This document shows positions 17,757 to 27,939 of a DNA stretch of 64,000 nt, piece after piece (positions within the stretch are counted from its first letter, which is position 1; every line of letters begins with the position of its first letter). This stretch comes from Allorhizobium paknamense (GTDB lineage: Bacteria; Pseudomonadota; Alphaproteobacteria; Rhizobiales; Rhizobiaceae). The stretch lies in assembly GCF_030815125.1 (NCBI RefSeq), contig NZ_JAUSWH010000007.1:62001-126000 (forward strand). Direction: 5' to 3'. The notes beneath the pieces were generated by a model. The model had not been told where the DNA came from, did no database searches, and saw nothing but the letters and a program-made list of their open reading frames with translations. A program made the position numbers and the translations under genes.

Positions 17757-18920
17757 ATGCCCATTTTGAACCGTGCCGGTGAGCTTCAGGAAGAGGTCAG
17801 CGGCTGGCGCCGCCAGCTGCATCAGGCGCCTGAACTGTTGTTCGATGTGCATCAGACGGCGGCCTTCGTGGCGGAGAAATTGAAGGGTTTCGGCTGTGAC
17901 GTGGTCGAGACCGGCATTGGCCGCACCGGCGTCGTCGGCATCATCAAGGGCGCCAAGGGCGATGGCCCGGTCATAGGCATGCGGGCCGATATGGATGCCC
18001 TGCCGATTGAGGAAATCACCGGTCTGCCCTGGGCCTCGAAAGTGCCCGGCAAGATGCATGCCTGCGGCCATGACGGTCATACCGCCATGCTGCTGGGCGC
18101 TGCGAAATATCTCTGTGAAACCCGCAATTTCTCGGGCTCCGTCGCGGTGATCTTTCAGCCGGCGGAAGAGGGTGGCGGCGGCGGCCTTGCCATGGTCGAA
18201 GACGGGATGATGGACAAGTTCGGCATCCGCGAGGTCTATGGCATGCACAATGCGCCGGGCGTGCCGCTCGGCAATTTCGCCATCCGCAAGGGATCGCTGA
18301 TGGCGGCCTCCGACACGTTCGAGATCGTCATCGCCGGCAAGGGCAGCCATGCCGCCCAGCCGCACCTGTCGGTGGATCCGGTGCTGACCTCGGCCTATGT
18401 GATCATCGCGCTGCAATCCATCGTCTCGCGCGAGACCGATCCGTTGAAATCGCTGGTCATCAGCGTCACCACCACCCATGGCGGCGATGCCTATAACGTC
18501 ATTCCCATGGAGGTGAAGCTCACCGGCACGGTGCGCACCCTTTTGCCGGAAATCCGGGATTTCGCGGAGAAGCGTCTGGCCGAAGTGGCGAAGGCCACGG
18601 CCGAGGCCCATGGGGCCGTGGCCCATGTCTCCTATCATCGCGGCTATCCGGTGACCTTCAACCATGCGGAGGAAACCGATTTTGCCGTTTCCATCGCCGC
18701 CAAGGTCTCCGGCCCAAACCGGGTGGAAGAGGATATGGCGCCGAAGATGGGTGCTGAGGATTTCTCCTACATGCTCGAAGCCCGCCCCGGCGCCTTCATC
18801 TTCCTTGGCGTCGGCGATACCGCCAATCTCCATCACCCGGCCTATGATTTCAATGACGAGGCCATTCCCTACGGCATCAGCTATTGGGTGTCGCTGGCCG
18901 AAACCAAGCTTGCGGCCTGA
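17757..18920 (+). CDS. M20-family amidohydrolase (hippurate hydrolase/aminoacylase-like)
   Basis: Cytoplasmic zinc-type hydrolase that removes acyl or aminoacyl groups from amino acids, 387 residues, the standard length. The ATG at 17757 has AGAGG six bases upstream, so the longer frame opening at 17610 is rejected. Metal ligands are visible in MHACGHDGH (residues 100-108) and in the FQPAEEGGGGG segment; GMRADMDALP and a late H in the MGAEDFSYML region complete the family pattern. It is divergent from the binding-protein genes (278-base gap, no gene seen) and directly precedes the importer ATPase, suggesting hydrolysis of the imported substrate. Confidence 0.93.
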   Translation: MPILNRAGELQEEVSGWRRQLHQAPELLFDVHQTAAFVAEKLKGFGCDVVETGIGRTGVVGIIKGAKGDGPVIGMRADMDALPIEEITGLPWASKVPGKMHACGHDGHTAMLLGAAKYLCETRNFSGSVAVIFQPAEEGGGGGLAMVEDGMMDKFGIREVYGMHNAPGVPLGNFAIRKGSLMAASDTFEIVIAGKGSHAAQPHLSVDPVLTSAYVIIALQSIVSRETDPLKSLVISVTTTHGGDAYNVIPMEVKLTGTVRTLLPEIRDFAEKRLAEVAKATAEAHGAVAHVSYHRGYPVTFNHAEETDFAVSIAAKVSGPNRVEEDMAPKMGAEDFSYMLEARPGAFIFLGVGDTANLHHPAYDFNDEAIPYGISYWVSLAETKLAA

Positions 18921-18966
18921 AGAGCATCAAGGCCTCTCACGAGGCAACAAGAACGGGGGAATGGGC

Positions 18967-20802
18967 ATGAGCGGCACTGAAGATCGAACGGAAAGCATTC
19001 AGCCGGTGCTGTCTGTCAGCAATCTCACCACCTCCTTCCGGGTGGGGGATGGCTGGCGGCAGGTGGTGCGCAACCTGAGCTTCGACATCAAGCCGAAGGA
19101 AACGGTGGCGATTGTCGGCGAATCCGGCTCCGGCAAGAGCGTGACTTCGCTGTCGATCATGCAATTGCTGCCCAAAAATGTCAGCCGCATCGAAGGCAGC
19201 ATCCGGCTGAAGGGCCGTGAACTCGTTGGCCTGGATCAGGAATCCATGCGGCGGGTGCGCGGCAATGACGTCTCGATGATTTTCCAGGAGCCGATGACCA
19301 GTTTGAACCCGATCTTTCCGATCGGCAAACAGATCGCCGAGGCCATTCTCTGCCACCGGGACATGTCGCGGGCAGAGGCCAGGGCGGAGGTGCTGAGGCT
19401 TTTGGAAAAGGTGCGCATTCCCAATGCCAAGGGCCGGTTCGATGAATATCCGCACCAGTTTTCCGGTGGTATGCGCCAGCGCGTGATGATTGCCATGGCG
19501 TTGGCGTCCAGGCCGAAGCTCTTGATCGCCGATGAGCCGACGACGGCGCTGGACGTGACCATTCAGGGCCAGATTCTCGACCTGATCAAGCTGTTGCAGG
19601 AAGAGGAGGGCATGTCCGTGCTCTTCATCACCCATGACATGGGCGTGGTGGCGGAAGTGTCGGACCGCACCATCGTCATGTTCCGGGGCGAGATGGTGGA
19701 GCAGGGCTCGACCGATGCCATCTTCAATCGCGGCCAGCATCCCTATACGCGGGCGTTGTTGTCGGCAGTGCCGAAGCTCGGGTCGATGGAGGGCCGCCGC
19801 CAGCCCGTGCGCTTCCCGGTAATCGATATCGCCACCGGCGAAACCGTTACACCGGAACAGGAAATGCCGCCGGCTGCCGCCGACCGGCCGATTGTCGAGG
19901 TGCGCAATCTCACCACCCGTTTCGATATCCGTTCGGGCCTGTTCGGGCGCAAATCCGGCGCGGTGCACGCTGTGGAAAATGTCAGCTTTTCGCTGCGTCC
20001 GGGCGAAACCCTGTCGCTGGTGGGCGAATCCGGTTGCGGCAAATCCACCACGGGCCGCTCCATCACCCGGCTGGTGCAGCCGACTTCCGGCACCATCGAG
20101 GTGGATGGGTATAATGTCTCGACGCTGGATGCGGCCTCGCTGCGCAAGATGCGCCGCAGCATCCAGATGGTGTTCCAGGATCCCTTCGCCAGCCTCAATC
20201 CGCGCATGACCATCGGCTCTGCCGTCATGGAACCCTTCCTGGAACATGGCCTGGGCAGCAAGGCGGATGCCCGCGCCAAGGCGGCGGATCTTCTGGAGCG
20301 CGTCGGCCTTTCTGCCGATATGATGCGGCGCTATCCGCATGAATTTTCCGGCGGCCAGCGGCAACGTATCGCCATTGCCCGGTCGCTGATGCTCGATCCG
20401 AAGGTCATCGTCGCCGATGAGGCGGTCTCGGCGCTCGACGTGTCGATCAAGGCGCAGGTCTGCAACCTGCTGCTCGATCTGCAGCAAAGCTTCAATCTGG
20501 CCTATCTGTTCATTTCCCACGACATGGCGGTGGTGGAGCGGGTGAGCCACCGCGTCGCTGTGATGTATCTCGGCGAAATCGTGGAAATTGGCCCGCGTGA
20601 GGCGGTGTTCGGCAATCCGCAACATGCCTATACGAAGAAACTGCTCTCTGCCGTGCCGGTGCCCGACCCCGCGCGGCGTAGCCTGACGCGGCGCGTGGCG
20701 ACCGACGAGCTGAAAAGCCCGATCCGCCCGGTGGGTTACGAACCGCCCGTGCGCCATTATATCCAGGTGTCGGAAGGGCATCTGGTGCAGGCGGCTGCGT
20801 GA
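18967..20802 (+). CDS. Fused double ATPase of Dpp-type importer (DppD-DppF fusion)
   Basis: A 611-residue protein with two complete nucleotide-binding domains, supplying both ATPases of the second importer. The ATG at 18967 is preferred because GGGGGA lies six bases upstream; an ATG at 18961 is immediately adjacent to that site. Domain 1 (about 15-290): [35 protein letters not shown]. Domain 2 (about 305-600): GESGCGKSTTGR, FSGGQRQRIAIARSL, VIVADEAVSALDVS, where the usual DEP is DEA. Both have a C-terminal HPYTRALL/HAYTKKLL segment. It is encoded opposite the permeases and binding proteins. Confidence 0.94.
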   Translation: MSGTEDRTESIQPVLSVSNLTTSFRVGDGWRQVVRNLSFDIKPKETVAIVGESGSGKSVTSLSIMQLLPKNVSRIEGSIRLKGRELVGLDQESMRRVRGNDVSMIFQEPMTSLNPIFPIGKQIAEAILCHRDMSRAEARAEVLRLLEKVRIPNAKGRFDEYPHQFSGGMRQRVMIAMALASRPKLLIADEPTTALDVTIQGQILDLIKLLQEEEGMSVLFITHDMGVVAEVSDRTIVMFRGEMVEQGSTDAIFNRGQHPYTRALLSAVPKLGSMEGRRQPVRFPVIDIATGETVTPEQEMPPAAADRPIVEVRNLTTRFDIRSGLFGRKSGAVHAVENVSFSLRPGETLSLVGESGCGKSTTGRSITRLVQPTSGTIEVDGYNVSTLDAASLRKMRRSIQMVFQDPFASLNPRMTIGSAVMEPFLEHGLGSKADARAKAADLLERVGLSADMMRRYPHEFSGGQRQRIAIARSLMLDPKVIVADEAVSALDVSIKAQVCNLLLDLQQSFNLAYLFISHDMAVVERVSHRVAVMYLGEIVEIGPREAVFGNPQHAYTKKLLSAVPVPDPARRSLTRRVATDELKSPIRPVGYEPPVRHYIQVSEGHLVQAAA

Positions 20803-20896
20803 GGGCCAAAGGCTTTCCGGAAAAATCCCGGCAGGCCTTGCAGGCACCTGCTCCGGCTCCCATTTCCCCTGTAGGGAAACCAGTTTGGAGTGGGGA

Positions 20897-21550
20897 ATGG
20901 ACGCGCAAGCGACGCAAGACCAGCATGATGACGTCGAGGGCGCACATATCGACCATAGTCTTTCGGCCATTCTCGCAAGGTTGGCGGCCGATGAGAGCCG
21001 TGCGCGGATTTCCATTGGCGATCTGTTCGCCGCCATGGGCGACCGCGCCTTCGGCGCATTGATCCTGATCTTCGCCCTTCCCAATGTCATTCCCACGCCG
21101 CCCGGCACCTCCGCCATTACCGGCGCGCCGCTGGTCTTTCTGCTGGCGCAGCTCATGCTCGGCATGCGCCCCTGGCTGCCGCAACTGATCGCCAACCGCT
21201 CGCTGTCGCGGGCGGATTTTGCCGGGCTGGTGGCTCGCATGCTGCCCTGGCTGCGGCGGGGTGAACGCCTGCTCAAGCCGAGGCTGCAGCTTCTGGTGCG
21301 CCCGCCCGCCGAATATCTCCTGGGGGCGGTGGGGCTGATCCTCGCCATCATCCTGGCGCTGCCCATTCCGCTCGGCAATATCCTGCCCGCAATCGCACTT
21401 ACCCTGTTTGCCTTCGCCCTTCTGGAAAAGGATGGGCTTTATGCACTGATCGGTCTTGTCGTCGCTGTGATCTCGATGATTGTGGTTGCGGGCGTGATTT
21501 TTGCCTTCGTCAAGGCGGCGATCCTGCTGTTCGGCGCGTCTTTCGCATGA
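20897..21550 (+). CDS. ExoD-family exopolysaccharide-related membrane protein
   Basis: Inner-membrane protein of the ExoD family, 217 residues from the ATG at 20897, with GGAG six bases upstream. An N-terminal cytoplasmic stretch with LSAILARLAADESRARISIG and the family block DRAFGALILIFALPNVIPTP is followed by about four hydrophobic segments (residues 50-85, 130-165, 170-215). ExoD was first linked to exopolysaccharide production and alkali tolerance in Sinorhizobium meliloti, but its biochemical role is not established. It is a single gene 134 bases before the UDP-xylose synthase-like gene. Confidence 0.88.
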   Translation: MDAQATQDQHDDVEGAHIDHSLSAILARLAADESRARISIGDLFAAMGDRAFGALILIFALPNVIPTPPGTSAITGAPLVFLLAQLMLGMRPWLPQLIANRSLSRADFAGLVARMLPWLRRGERLLKPRLQLLVRPPAEYLLGAVGLILAIILALPIPLGNILPAIALTLFAFALLEKDGLYALIGLVVAVISMIVVAGVIFAFVKAAILLFGASFA

Positions 21551-21683
21551 CGGCAAGCCTGGCGAAAGCTTGGGCGTGCAATCTGTGGCTGGATCGCGGC
21601 TCGACACGCACCGGATACAGTCTGTTCGGTTGGAGTGAAAAGGTGCCGTGGCCCGCCAGGTGATTTGCCATGAGGGGCGAGCA

Positions 21684-22646
21684 ATGGTCGATAGAAAGCG
21701 GATTTTGGTCACCGGCGGCGCTGGTTTCCTGGGGTCGTACCTGTGCGGCCGTCTTCTGGCGGAAGGCCATGAGGTCACCTGCCTGGACAATCTCTATACG
21801 GGCTCCATCGATAATATCCGCGCCTATCTCGATCATCCGCGCTTCCGGCTGATTCAGGCCGATGTGATCGAACCCCAATCCCTGAGCGTCGACCGCATCT
21901 ACAATCTCGCCTGTGCTGCCTCCCCCATTCACTATCAGGCCGATCCCATCGCCACCATGCGCACCAACGTGCTGGGCGCGCTGAACCTGCTGGAGCTTGC
22001 CGTCAAGTGCAATGCCCGCATTCTCCAGGCCTCGACATCCGAAGTCTACGGCGATCCGCTGGTACATCCGCAGTCGGAGGACTATCGCGGCAATGTCTCG
22101 ATCACCGGCATCCGCGCCTGCTATGACGAAGGCAAGCGCGCGGCGGAAACGCTGTTTTACGATTACAACCGCATGTATGGCACGGAGGTGCGCATTGCCC
22201 GCATCTTCAACACCTATGGGCCCGGAATGCGCGCCGATGACGGCCGTGTCGTGTCCAATTTCGTCGTACAGGCGCTGCGCGGCGAAAACCTCACCGTCTA
22301 CGGCGATGGCCTTCAGACCCGCTCCTTCTGCTACCGCGACGATCTCGTGCGCGGGCTGATGGCGCTGATGGAGAGCGAGGAGGCCAATGCCATCCCCGTC
22401 AATCTCGGCAATCCCGGCGAATTTACCATGCTGGAACTGGCAAGCCTGGTGCTTGAGATGACCGGCTCGCGCTCGGGCCTCGTTTTCCAGCCGCTGCCGC
22501 AGGACGATCCGATCCAGCGGCGTCCGGATATTTCCCGCGCCTGGTCGCTTCTCGGCTGGCAGCCCCGCATCCTGCTCAGCGATGGACTTCAGCCCACCAT
22601 CCGCTATTTTGCCGAAAAAATTGCCCGGATGGCCGAAGCCGCCTGA
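21684..22646 (+). CDS. UDP-glucuronate decarboxylase (UDP-xylose synthase), SDR family
   Basis: Extended short-chain dehydrogenase that converts UDP-glucuronate to UDP-xylose, 320 residues from the ATG at 21684. GGAGFLG (11-17) binds NAD. The decarboxylase pattern is clear: [28 protein letters not shown] with Thr118 and Glu120, CYDEGKR with Tyr147 and Lys151, [30 protein letters not shown] and [15 protein letters not shown]. These blocks distinguish it from UDP-glucose epimerases and dTDP-glucose dehydratases. It may supply a sugar donor to the glycosyltransferase-like genes downstream. A small AAGGCC/GGCCTT hairpin follows at 22682. Confidence 0.9.
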   Translation: MVDRKRILVTGGAGFLGSYLCGRLLAEGHEVTCLDNLYTGSIDNIRAYLDHPRFRLIQADVIEPQSLSVDRIYNLACAASPIHYQADPIATMRTNVLGALNLLELAVKCNARILQASTSEVYGDPLVHPQSEDYRGNVSITGIRACYDEGKRAAETLFYDYNRMYGTEVRIARIFNTYGPGMRADDGRVVSNFVVQALRGENLTVYGDGLQTRSFCYRDDLVRGLMALMESEEANAIPVNLGNPGEFTMLELASLVLEMTGSRSGLVFQPLPQDDPIQRRPDISRAWSLLGWQPRILLSDGLQPTIRYFAEKIARMAEAA

Positions 22647-22874
22647 TCGGCTCGCCTTTTTCTTAGCACGTCCTGATTTGCCAAGGCCCTTGCAGGCCTT
22701 GAGATGGAACCGGTCTGCCGGTATCCGGCGCGTGCAATCTTTCGTGGAAAATCTCCCGCACGCAAGTTTCGCAACAGTTTCGATCCGTAAGTTCCCGAAT
22801 GATCGCCGGTCGAATGTCTTCGGCCATGTCAGTCTTGGCGACCTTTGTCGTCAAAATCGAAATGGGGATTTGCT

Positions 22875-25800
22875 GTGGCTACCAGCGCGACCACGACTAC
22901 CGTCTCGTCTCTCGAAGGCGTCAGCGGCACCAATACGGCGGATGTCGTCATCCTGACGGGACAGGCGAACAATGTTTCGCTCAACCTCGGTGCAGGATAT
23001 GACCGCCTGACACTGGCCGATTACGCCAACAATCTGACGCTGTCGAATGTCGAATCCGTTCTGGGCGGCGCAAGCAGCGATATCCTCTATTACGATACGG
23101 CTCTGACCTCCGGCAGCATCAACCTGGGGAGCGGCAATGACGCGCTCTACCTTTCGGATTACGGCGGCACGGCGACGGTCGCGAATATCGAAACGATCAC
23201 CGGCGGCGCCACCAACGACTACATCACCTTTTCGGCCCAGGCGCTCGGCAATTATATCGACCTCGGCGACGGCACCGACCGCGTGGCGCTCGGCAAATTC
23301 GACAACCAGTTGACGCTGGTGAATGTGGAAACGGTGACGGGCGCGACCAAGTCCGACGTTGTCTACATGATCAATGAGGACAGCGAGACCTCGCGCCGCG
23401 TCGACCTCGGCACCGGCAATGACTATGTCAATCTCGGCGATGGCGGCGGCACCGTCTATGTGGCCAATACGGAAACCATCGTGGCCGGCAGCGGCGATGA
23501 CCGCATCGTCTTAGGCACCAAGGCGTCCAATGCCTATGTGGATGCGGGTGCTGGCAGTGACACTGTGGTACTCTCTGCCTATGCCAACAAGCTGACGATC
23601 CTGAACGCGGAAAGCATCGTCGGCAGCACCAGCAATGATTATGTCATCCTCGGCACTGCTTTTACCGGGGGTTATATTTCGCTTGGCAACGGCAAGGATA
23701 CGCTGGTTCTGGGTGACTTCACCAACACCGTCAGCCTTTACGGCACCGAAACCGTCTATGGCGGTTCCGGCAGTGATACGATCTATCTGCAGGAGGCCCA
23801 GTCGGGCGGCCTGATCGACCTTGGGGCAGGCAATGACACGCTGGTCTTCAGCGAAAAAGGCGGCACGGCGACGCTCAAGAACGTCGAAAACGTCGTCGGC
23901 AGTTCCACCAAGGAATATCTGATCTACCAGACGCAGATCACCGGCGGTCTGATCGATCTCGGCGACGACGGCGACCGCGTGACGCTGGCCAAGTACAACA
24001 ACACCGTAACCTTCGCCAATGTCGAAACCATCACCGGCAATGCCTCCAGCGATATCATCACGCTGACCACGGAACTGACCAAGGGCACTATCAACCTTTC
24101 CACCGGCATGGACAAGCTGACGCTGGCCGATGGCACCAACACCATTATCGTCAGCGGCGTGGAAACCCTGATTGGCGGCGCCGGTGACGATACCATCACC
24201 TTCAGCGCCTCCACCTCGGCAACCTATATCGATCTTGGCGACGGCGATGATACTTTGAGTATCACCGGCACCGGCAAAACCATGACGATCCTGAATGTCG
24301 AGACCATTCTCGGCACGTCGAGCAGTGAGATCATTCTGTTTGGCTCCCAGGCCACCGGCAATCTGATCTCGCTCGGCTCGGGTAATGACAAGCTGTTGCT
24401 GTCGGCCTTCGACAACACCGTCTCTGTCGCTGCCGTCGAAACCGTGCTCGGCAATTCCGGGAGCGATCAGGTCTATATCACCAGTGCAACCGCTGGCGCC
24501 TTTATTGACCTCGATGCCGGCAACGACATGCTGACCATCCTCAATGGCGGCACCGTGACCGTGCGCAATGTCGAAACCATCATGGGGGACGACGGCACCG
24601 ATGTGATCAAGTTCGACCGTGCCGCGCAGGGGGTCTATATCGACCTCGGCGAAGGCAGCGACAGCGTCACTTTCGGCAATTACAACAATACCGCCACCAT
24701 TCTGAATGCAGAGACCATCACGGCGGGTTCCTCGAGCGATGTGATTACCCTTGGCACCGCCATCACCGGCGGCACCATCGACCTTGGCAAGGGCCTCGAC
24801 AAGCTCACGCTGAGCGATGAGGGCGGCACGCTGACGGCTGCCAATATCGAGACGGTGATCGGCGGCGCTGCCGATGATGTCGTTACGCTTTCCGGCACGG
24901 TGACGGCCGGCTACGTCGATCTCGGCGCCGGCAACGATACGCTGACGATGAGCGGCACCGGCACTATTTCCGTTGCCAATGTGGAAACGCTGGTGGGCGG
25001 CACCGGTGTCCAGAAGATCGTTCTGACCAGTGCTTTCGCAGGCGATGTTGATCTCGGTGATGGCAATGATGCCATTGTCATGGCCGATGTTGCCTCTGGC
25101 AGCCAGAACCTGATCACCATCTCGAATGTCGAAACCGTCACCGGCGGTTCAGGCACAGATGTGGTCGTCATCGATACGCCCACCGCAACGGCGCTGATCG
25201 ACCTCGGCGCGGGCAACGACACGCTGAAATTCCTCGACAATGGCGGCACCGTCACAGCCGTCAACATCGAAACCATTATCGGCGGCACCAGCAGCGAAAC
25301 CATTCTTTTCAATGCGTCTGTCACCGGTGTCACCATCGATCTGGGCGATGGCACGGATGTCGTCACTTTCGCCAACTACGCCAATACCGCCACGCTCTCG
25401 AATGTCGAGACGGTGACGGGGGGCACCAATTCCGACGTCATCACGCTTGGCACCGCCACCACTGGCATGACCATCAATCTTGGCAACGGGCTTGATTCCC
25501 TCACGCTCGCTGCGGATGGCGGCACGGTCACCGTCGCCAATATCGAGACGATTGTCGGTTCGGCCATGGACGACATCATCACGCTCTCGGCCTACATGAC
25601 AGGTGGCACCATTTCGCTCGGGGCCGGCAATGACATCTTCAATATTGGCGACTTCGGAGGTACGGCCACCATTTCCGGCGTTGAAACCGTCATAGGCGGG
25701 GCCTCGAAGGACGTCATCACGCTTGCTTCCGGGGCCTCGGCCTATATCTCGCTCGGGGCTGGCAATGATGCGGTCATCCTCTCCGACAGTGGCAATTCCG

Positions 25801-27485
25801 TCACCGTTTCCGGCGTGGAAACCGTAACCGGCGGCGCAGGTGACGATTATGTGGAATTTGCCGACGCCGTAACGGGCGGTACGCTCAACCTTGGTAATGG
25901 GACCGATACGGTCAAGATGTCGGCTTCTGGCGGCACGCTCACCGTCTATTCCATCGAATCCATCCTGGGTGACGTCGGTGCGGACGTCATCACCATGGGC
26001 CAGCAGATTACCGGCGGCTTCATCGATCTCAACGCGGGCAGCGACGCCCTGGTGCTGTCTTCTTCCAACAACACCGTGACGGTACAGAATGTCGAAACCG
26101 TCACCGGCGGTTCCCTGCAGGATACGGTCTATCTGTCCGGCACCTATACCGGCGGCACCATCGATCTCGGCAGCGGCAATGACCAGTTGATCTTCGGCGC
26201 CAGTGCAGCCACGGTCACGGTTGCCAATACCGAGACGATTACCGGTTCTTCCGCGGACGACCGGCTGACGATCAGCGGGTCGCTCGGCGGCGCGGTGATC
26301 GACCTTGGCGACGGCCAGGACACGCTGCTGTGGAGTTCGGGCCTGACGGCGACTCTTTCCAATGTCGAAACGATTTCCGGCGGCTCGAATGCCGATGTCA
26401 TTACACTCGCCACCCAATGGGTCAGCGGCTATATCGATCTGGGTGACGGTTCCGACAAGCTGACGCTGGCCAATGCGGCCAACACGGTGACGGTGGCCAA
26501 TGCCGAAACCATTATCGGCCAGTCCTATGACGATTACATCGCCATCAACAGCGATACCTACGCGGGTTACCTCTCGCTGGGGGCCGGTAAGGACGAGGTC
26601 AAGCTCGCAACGTCTTCCAGCACGGTCACCATTCTGGGCGTCGAGACCATTACCGGCGGTTCGGGCGCCGACAAGGTCACGATCGGCGAGGCGGCGACCG
26701 GCATCGAGATCAATCTCGGCGACGGTACGGACACGCTGGTTCTGGGCAATTACACCAATACGGTGAGCGTCTATAACGTCGAATCCATCACCGGCGGCTC
26801 CAACTCCGACGTCATCTACGTCAAGGATACGGAGATTTCCAACGGCCAGTTCTTCCTGGGGACCGGCTCCGACTATCTGAGCTTCGAGAAGGCGGCCACG
26901 GCCACCGTCTCCAGCGTGGAAACCCTGGTCGGCTCCGCCTATGACGACAACATCACCATTTCCGGCCAGTATACCGGCGTCGCCATCGACCTGGGCAGCG
27001 GGGAAGACCACCTGACGCTCGGTTCGGCCTCGACGCTCACCACCGTCAATGTCGAATATATCACCGGCAGCACGGGGGCCGATTACATCGTGCTCTCCGG
27101 CAGCACCAACACGACCGTCGACCTCGGCACCGGCAATGACACGATCTATATGTCCACGGGCTCCGATACGGTGACGGGCGGGTCCGGTTCGGATCTCTTT
27201 ACCTTCACCTCGACGTCGACCTCGTCGACGTCAAACCCCGACAAGATCACCGATTTCGTCAATGGTGAGGACAAGCTGGTCTTCTCTGGCCTGCTCAGCG
27301 GTACCTTCTCCTATCTGGGGACGTCCACGACGCTGTCGGCCTCCGGAAATTCGCAGGCTTATTTCGTCAACGACACCGCGACCCTCTATATCGACACCAA
27401 TGGTGACGGCACCGTCGACATGCAGATGACTTTGTCGGGGAAAACCGCCGACAACATGTCTGCAAGTGACTTCCGCTGGAGTTGA
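22875..27485 (+). CDS. Giant RTX-like repeat protein, predicted type I secretion substrate
   Basis: A 1536-residue Gly/Asp/Thr/Ser/Asn-rich protein with no signal peptide and no cysteine that I can see. The GTG at 22875 is chosen because GGGGA lies six bases upstream; a TTG at 22845 would add ten residues but has no ribosome site. Residues 58 to about 1435 are roughly 30 units of 46 residues. Each unit has two calcium-type half-motifs, one like GGSGSDTIYL and one like LGAGNDTLVF, joined by an N-V-E-T strand. The C-terminal 100 residues (GSDTVTGGSGSDLFTF, then KITDFVNGEDKLVFSG and LYIDTNGDGTVD) resemble the serralysin-type terminal domain used by type I secretion substrates. Most likely a secreted surface or matrix protein; it starts the secretion locus. 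Confidence 0.88.
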   Translation: MATSATTTTVSSLEGVSGTNTADVVILTGQANNVSLNLGAGYDRLTLADYANNLTLSNVESVLGGASSDILYYDTALTSGSINLGSGNDALYLSDYGGTATVANIETITGGATNDYITFSAQALGNYIDLGDGTDRVALGKFDNQLTLVNVETVTGATKSDVVYMINEDSETSRRVDLGTGNDYVNLGDGGGTVYVANTETIVAGSGDDRIVLGTKASNAYVDAGAGSDTVVLSAYANKLTILNAESIVGSTSNDYVILGTAFTGGYISLGNGKDTLVLGDFTNTVSLYGTETVYGGSGSDTIYLQEAQSGGLIDLGAGNDTLVFSEKGGTATLKNVENVVGSSTKEYLIYQTQITGGLIDLGDDGDRVTLAKYNNTVTFANVETITGNASSDIITLTTELTKGTINLSTGMDKLTLADGTNTIIVSGVETLIGGAGDDTITFSASTSATYIDLGDGDDTLSITGTGKTMTILNVETILGTSSSEIILFGSQATGNLISLGSGNDKLLLSAFDNTVSVAAVETVLGNSGSDQVYITSATAGAFIDLDAGNDMLTILNGGTVTVRNVETIMGDDGTDVIKFDRAAQGVYIDLGEGSDSVTFGNYNNTATILNAETITAGSSSDVITLGTAITGGTIDLGKGLDKLTLSDEGGTLTAANIETVIGGAADDVVTLSGTVTAGYVDLGAGNDTLTMSGTGTISVANVETLVGGTGVQKIVLTSAFAGDVDLGDGNDAIVMADVASGSQNLITISNVETVTGGSGTDVVVIDTPTATALIDLGAGNDTLKFLDNGGTVTAVNIETIIGGTSSETILFNASVTGVTIDLGDGTDVVTFANYANTATLSNVETVTGGTNSDVITLGTATTGMTINLGNGLDSLTLAADGGTVTVANIETIVGSAMDDIITLSAYMTGGTISLGAGNDIFNIGDFGGTATISGVETVIGGASKDVITLASGASAYISLGAGNDAVILSDSGNSVTVSGVETVTGGAGDDYVEFADAVTGGTLNLGNGTDTVKMSASGGTLTVYSIESILGDVGADVITMGQQITGGFIDLNAGSDALVLSSSNNTVTVQNVETVTGGSLQDTVYLSGTYTGGTIDLGSGNDQLIFGASAATVTVANTETITGSSADDRLTISGSLGGAVIDLGDGQDTLLWSSGLTATLSNVETISGGSNADVITLATQWVSGYIDLGDGSDKLTLANAANTVTVANAETIIGQSYDDYIAINSDTYAGYLSLGAGKDEVKLATSSSTVTILGVETITGGSGADKVTIGEAATGIEINLGDGTDTLVLGNYTNTVSVYNVESITGGSNSDVIYVKDTEISNGQFFLGTGSDYLSFEKAATATVSSVETLVGSAYDDNITISGQYTGVAIDLGSGEDHLTLGSASTLTTVNVEYITGSTGADYIVLSGSTNTTVDLGTGNDTIYMSTGSDTVTGGSGSDLFTFTSTSTSSTSNPDKITDFVNGEDKLVFSGLLSGTFSYLGTSTTLSASGNSQAYFVNDTATLYIDTNGDGTVDMQMTLSGKTADNMSASDFRWS
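23046..27180 (+). repeat. Array of about 30 coding repeats of 138 bp
   Basis: In-frame 46-codon units, with N-V-E-T or N-I-E-T marking each start (first at residue 58, last at residue 1392, an average of exactly 46 residues). Most units are exactly 46; a few are 45, 48 or 49. DNA similarity between neighbours is moderate, so the array is degenerate at the nucleotide level. It is coding and lacks the uniform short repeats of a CRISPR array. Confidence 0.9.
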
Positions 27486-27536
27486 TGGCTGCCGCGCGGC
27501 CATCTACTTTCGGTCCAGACGAATCGGAGAACTGCA

Positions 27537-27938
27537 ATGATTGAAGTTCCGGTCTCCTGGGGTGAACTGATCGACAAGATCACCATCCTGCAGATCAAGG
27601 TAGAGCGCATTGCCGATGCTGGCAAGCGCGCCAATGTGGAGCGCGAACTCGCGCTTCTGACCGAACGCCTCCAGCCGGTCGCCGCCCATCCGGGCGTCGG
27701 CGCGGTCATGGGCGATCTCAAGGCGGTCAACACCGCGCTTTGGGAGATCGAGGACGATATCCGCGATTGCGAGCGCGAAGGCGATTTCGGCAGCCGCTTC
27801 GTGGAACTTGCCCGCTCGGTCTATATCACCAATGACCGGCGCGCCGAGCTGAAGCGCCAGATCAATGTCGAGCTTGGCTCCGGGATCATTGAGGAAAAAT
27901 CCTACAAGCCCTATGCCGCCGAGGCCGTAAACGCCTGA
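27537..27938 (+). CDS. DUF6165-like small helical protein
   Basis: A 133-residue, mainly helical, charged protein beginning MIEVPVSWGELIDKITIL, with GGAG upstream of the ATG. It includes VERELALLTERLQ and AVNTALWEIEDDIRDCER helices and the end SYKPYA. I recognise it as the DUF6165 type, whose biochemical function is unknown. Related proteins often lie beside TPR/glycosyltransferase genes (recollection, not checked). It lies between the RTX-like protein and the TPR-glycosyltransferase gene, separated from the latter by a family B repeat. Confidence 0.75.
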   Translation: MIEVPVSWGELIDKITILQIKVERIADAGKRANVERELALLTERLQPVAAHPGVGAVMGDLKAVNTALWEIEDDIRDCEREGDFGSRFVELARSVYITNDRRAELKRQINVELGSGIIEEKSYKPYAAEAVNA

Positions 27939-27939
27939 T

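Noticed and set aside
25149-27011. A 620-residue minus-strand repetitive open frame
   Set aside because: Arises from the complementary strand of the 138-bp coding repeats.
23046-27180. Possible CRISPR-like or satellite array
   Set aside because: The periodicity is 138 bp, in frame, with protein-level conservation and no identical short repeats or spacers.
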